Below are positions 61,069 through 64,000 of a stretch of DNA of 64,000 nt, piece after piece (within the stretch, counting starts at the first letter, position 1; every line of letters begins with the position of its first letter). Origin of the DNA: Yponomeuta sedellus (lineage: Eukaryota > Arthropoda > Insecta > Lepidoptera > Yponomeutidae); contig OW203744.1 of assembly GCA_934045075.1 (NCBI GenBank), forward strand, positions 4,117,501 to 4,181,500, given 5' to 3'. A program made the translations under genes and the position numbers. The notes beneath the pieces are model-generated. The model searched no databases, was not told where the DNA came from, and saw nothing but the letters and a program-made list of their open reading frames with translations.

Positions 61069-61086
61069 GATGATCTTTCATTTCAG

Positions 61087-61320
61087 CCCAGCAGAAGAAA
61101 GCCCGCCTCTCCGCATCAATATCCTTAAGCTGAGGATACCGCCGGACCGCCAGGTCTCCTCGTCACAGGCCTCGTCTCCAGGCTCTTCACCCTCATCTGC
61201 AATGCCGACCAACTCCACCCCCATGCCAAGACGATGGCGCAGAAGCGACAGGAGACTGAGAAGACTGAATACAGAGCTCCTGGAGTCCATTGAGAACCAG
61301 GACTTGGCGGATACTGAGAG
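61087..61320 (+). CDS. Ankyrin-repeat protein gene, exon 3
   Basis: Exon of 234 bp between TTTCAG and GAGAG|GTGAGC. It enters and leaves in phase 2, consistent with exons 2 and 4. The encoded segment starts NPAEESPPLRINILKLRIPP, then a Ser/Pro-rich stretch and a strongly basic patch PRRWRRSDRRLRRLN, followed by TELLESIENQDLADTER. The last part has the pattern of the first helix pair of an ankyrin repeat (LL..I...D......LL). The basic patch could be a nuclear or membrane-targeting signal, which is inference only. Confidence 0.85.
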
Positions 61321-62362
61321 GTGAGCATCGATAATAAACTATGATACAGAGAGGTTATACTCGTAAAGATAGAGAAAGGGTCTAGCAGGCTAAGGGAACA
61401 AGATTGGCCCACGAAAGCGATCTGGCTGATTTTTATGGTGGTGCACTGGTTTAACCCAAGGTTACTATATGCATAAAATCAGCCCTCAATCTTCTTTTGT
61501 TTTAGAAATATTTGATATAATACCAAATATTCAAAGTTTTTTTATAAACGAATAGGTATTTTAGGTCATCCAGCTGTAATCCACGCAAGCTATAATAATC
61601 AAATAAAATCACGATGAATGAGGCTAAAATAAACTCTTAAATACATATTTTTACGGTGGGCCCTACAGTAAAACTTCTGTCAAAGAACATAGTTATTTTG
61701 TTTTAGTAAATTTTTGACATGTGTCGCAGAGGTAGATCAACCAAAAAATTTCGAAATAAGACCTCTACGAGTGCATACAAAAACATTTTCAAAAATCGTG
61801 GTGCGTCATGTCAAAAAAAAAACATTTGTACATAGATAGAGAACACTTTATGTACATAAAAATGAAAATTACACACCAACACCAGTAATACAACACCAGT
61901 AGTATATTTTAATCTCCTTAGTGCTTATTAGATTAGAGGAAATAATTTAATAGCATTTTCAATCTAGTTCTCATAATGCATTACGCAGCTTATTGTAAAT
62001 TACAGGTCCCATGCAAAATGCACTCTTATGCAGTATAATATTTGTGCCATATTTTAATTTCATCCCGTTGCCATCCGCTGACTGACATGTGAAACTCGTT
62101 TGAAAATATTGTCTTCGATTTCACAAACAGCGCTACTTCGAGTAGTATATTAACGGTAAAATTTGGTTGTCTCTAAAATATTATTTACAACTATGGGTTT
62201 TCTCGAGTTCAAAGGTACGACTTAAGCTCTTGTTCGAGCTTTATGCATACTGCGTTCAAGATGAGCCGAACAAGTAGCTACGATCCTCCTTTAAGCTGAC
62301 GAAGAATAAAAATTTTTGTTTTTTTAAGGCTCGCATCAGCTGACCATACATTTTCTTTCAAG
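61321..62362. other. Intron 3
   Basis: About 1.0 kb of AT-rich sequence. No repeat is assigned. It ends TTTTCTTTCAAG at 62362, an AAG-type acceptor. Confidence 0.6.
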
Positions 62363-62580
62363 ACTCCTCAACTCGGGAGCCAACCCGAACGCGACCTGCC
62401 GCCTGGACTTGGTGTCTGCGTGTCATATTGCCGCCATATTGGGCGGCGGCTTACTCGCGCTGTTGGTGAAGCGAGGTGCCGAGCGGCACAGACTTGACCG
62501 GCTGGGCCGCACGCCGATCCACCTAGCGGCTTGGGCCGGGAACGCCAAGGAAATGGCAGTGCTGCTGGATTTTCCTGAAG
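62363..62580 (+). CDS. Ankyrin-repeat protein gene, exon 4 (ankyrin repeats; gene continues)
   Basis: Exon of 218 bp between TTCAAG and GAAG|GTTTGT. In the joined frame it reads LLNSGANPNATCRLDLVSAC, HIAAILGGGLLALLVKRGAE and GRTPIHLAAWAGNAKEMAVL then LDFPE. GANPN, GRTPIHLAAWAGN and KRGAE are the standard ankyrin-repeat positions, so this exon covers the end of one repeat, one full repeat and most of another. Ankyrin repeats bind other proteins. The exon ends in phase 1 and no stop is reached, so more repeats are expected beyond. High GC content and splice fit make this the most secure host coding sequence in the window. Confidence 0.88.
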
Positions 62581-63463
62581 GTTTGTATAGTACCGCCTCA
62601 ATCAATCAGCCCGTTTTCGCCTACTAGCCATAAGCTATAGAAAGAAAGTGAAAGTTACATTGATTGCCAAAACCTAATTATATACAAAAAAAAATATACA
62701 CATAAATTGACATAAATGTAGACAGACATAAGATCATAAAACCAATAAAACTAATACCATAGAAATTGAATCATATGAAACAGACATACCGAACAAAATC
62801 TGTGTCGCGTAACTTTAGTACTAGACATACGTAGTATCTTATCGTAGACGAAAGACAAAGGCCAAGGACGAAAGAAGAGGCGTGCCCCTTCTTTCGTCTT
62901 CGGCAATCTTCATTCGGCCGCTCTCAGCAATTTACCTCGATCTATATTTTAAGGGTTGCATTGCCTTGAGTTTCATTGCCAATATTTAGACAAGAAGCAC
63001 AAAATAACTAAAATAAGAGGAGTAATTTAGTCCACGGAAAGCTATGCCAGTTTTATGTTTAACCACTAATGTGTAAATGAAATTCCGAAAGTTTCTTTCG
63101 TCGTACAGTAATCCGAATATACGGGATTCCAAGTCATAGCAAAATGAACATGCCTCAAAAATAGCTGCCACATGCGCGGCAGTTATTCTTGAAGCAGTTC
63201 ATTTTACTATGGATTCCAAACCACTCAACATTCAAGGTACACACGCGGATTGAAAGCAAGAGGACAAGACTCAACATCATTGTACTCCTAAAAACCATTT
63301 AGAATTCAGCCAGTATATTCGGATAAAAATTTCGGATAAAGGCATTATCCAAAAATATCCCCATACAAAACTCAAGTCTATGAGAAGCTTTAGTAGGCCA
63401 TACAAAGCGGTGGATGCGTGCCGTGGCCCTCGAGTCATTGTTCAGATAGGCGGAGCTTATCTT
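62581..63463. other. Next intron, no exon found
   Basis: No further exon is evident. A small palindrome GACGAAAGAAG/CTTCTTTCGTC lies at 62867-62898. Otherwise unassigned. Confidence 0.5.
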
Positions 63464-63635
63464 ATCATCAACCCATTATGTCCCCACCGAGGGGCACGGG
63501 TCTCTTCCCTAACGAAAGTATAGGCCATACCCAACCACGGGGGCCAAGTCCGGATTGATAGAGGCTTGCAAGATTAGTGGTTGGTCTTACTTTCAGAAGT
63601 TTTCAAGCCGCCCTAAGGATCTGACTTGGCTTCGA
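63464..63635 (-). mobile_element. 5S-SINE, truncated, diverged
   Basis: Antisense copy with an ATCATCAACCC tail, from CATTATGTCCCCACCG to GGATCTGACTTGGCTTCG. Confidence 0.8.
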
Positions 63636-63644
63636 TCGATGGAT

Positions 63645-63999
63645 CGATATCAACCCTTGTATGTCCCCACTGTTGGGGCACAGGTCTCTTCCTGCACAGC
63701 ATGAAGGTTAGACTATATTCCACCACGGTGGCCAAGTCCGGGTTGGTGGAGGTGTGTAAGACTGTGGCGGGCTTTACTGTCAGAAGTTATCAAGCCTACG
63801 ATTAAAGCCTTTGACTTGGTTTAACGACTGCCATCTATCACCGGCAGCCGGCACCAACTGCTTAACGTGCCTTGCGAAGCACGGAACCGCTTAGAAAAAT
63901 GCGACTAGCGTTAGTCATAGACGGTCACCCATCCATGCACTGAACGTGCCCTATGTTGCTTCGTGATGGTACCTTCGTGATCGTTTCAGATAACTCAGG
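63645..63999 (-). mobile_element. 5S-SINE subfamily B, nearly full length
   Basis: On the minus strand the head reads AACGATCACGAAGG, ATCACGAAGCAACATAGGGC and TGCATGGATGGGTGACCG. This is close to the 5S rRNA A-box, intermediate element and C-box, in some places closer than subfamily A. The body and GATATCG end are shared with the family. It lies head to tail behind the preceding copy. Confidence 0.85.
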
Positions 64000-64000
64000 C

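Larger units (their letters stand above)
59357..61086. other. Intron 2
   Basis: It contains a dispersed repeat at 59410-59590 (related to 6468-6640), a retroposon-like TAAAAGTCTTTCTTCC tail near 59800, unassigned sequence to about 60519, and a 5S-SINE with nested MITE K. It ends TTTCATTTCAG at 61086. Confidence 0.65.

Overview
The window is eukaryotic, almost certainly insect and most probably a moth or butterfly (Lepidoptera). It is AT-rich, has one candidate protein-coding gene with short exons and long introns, and most recognisable sequence is interspersed repeat: tRNA- and 5S-rRNA-headed SINEs, ends of RTE-type LINEs, TA-flanked MITEs and one young Ty3/gypsy-type LTR retrotransposon. The 5S-like heads match the silkworm 5S rRNA internal promoter as I remember it. 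The retrotransposon's primer-binding site matches the 3' end of insect tRNA-Arg(ACG). No species can be named from the sequence alone.

Layout. 1-37 kb is a repeat mosaic: a GC-rich LINE-like insertion inside a 5S-SINE (0.25-1.7 kb), many 5S-SINEs, a tRNA-SINE family that repeatedly inserts as hairpins with target-site duplications, MITEs, LINE 3' ends, and microsatellites including a 315-bp TACA array. 37.29-43.07 kb is an LTR retrotransposon on the minus strand: 117-bp LTRs differing at one base, a tRNA-Arg PBS, a small membrane-protein ORF in the leader, a coiled-coil-like ORF, gag, and pol with protease, RT, RNase H and integrase. 43-52 kb is again repeat mosaic. From 52.47 kb to beyond the right-hand part of the window there is a plus-strand host gene model with four phase-compatible exons (52469-52505, 58933-59356, 61087-61320, 62363-62580). 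It encodes a Ser/Thr/Pro/Gly-rich protein that leads into ankyrin repeats and continues past the last exon seen. Its introns carry further SINEs and a pair of near-identical palindromic MITEs.

How the parts relate. The SINEs have no coding capacity. Their 3' ends resemble LINE ends present in the same window, which suggests that RTE-type reverse transcriptases move them. Several nested insertions give a relative order: LINE into 5S-SINE, D element into MITE, MITE into tRNA-SINE and 5S-SINE, and a LINE tail into two different SINEs. The strongest candidates for something under-described are the 5S-rRNA-derived SINE family, the foldback (twin-priming-like) tRNA-SINE insertions that reuse one internal start point, and the extra small transmembrane ORF in the LTR element leader.
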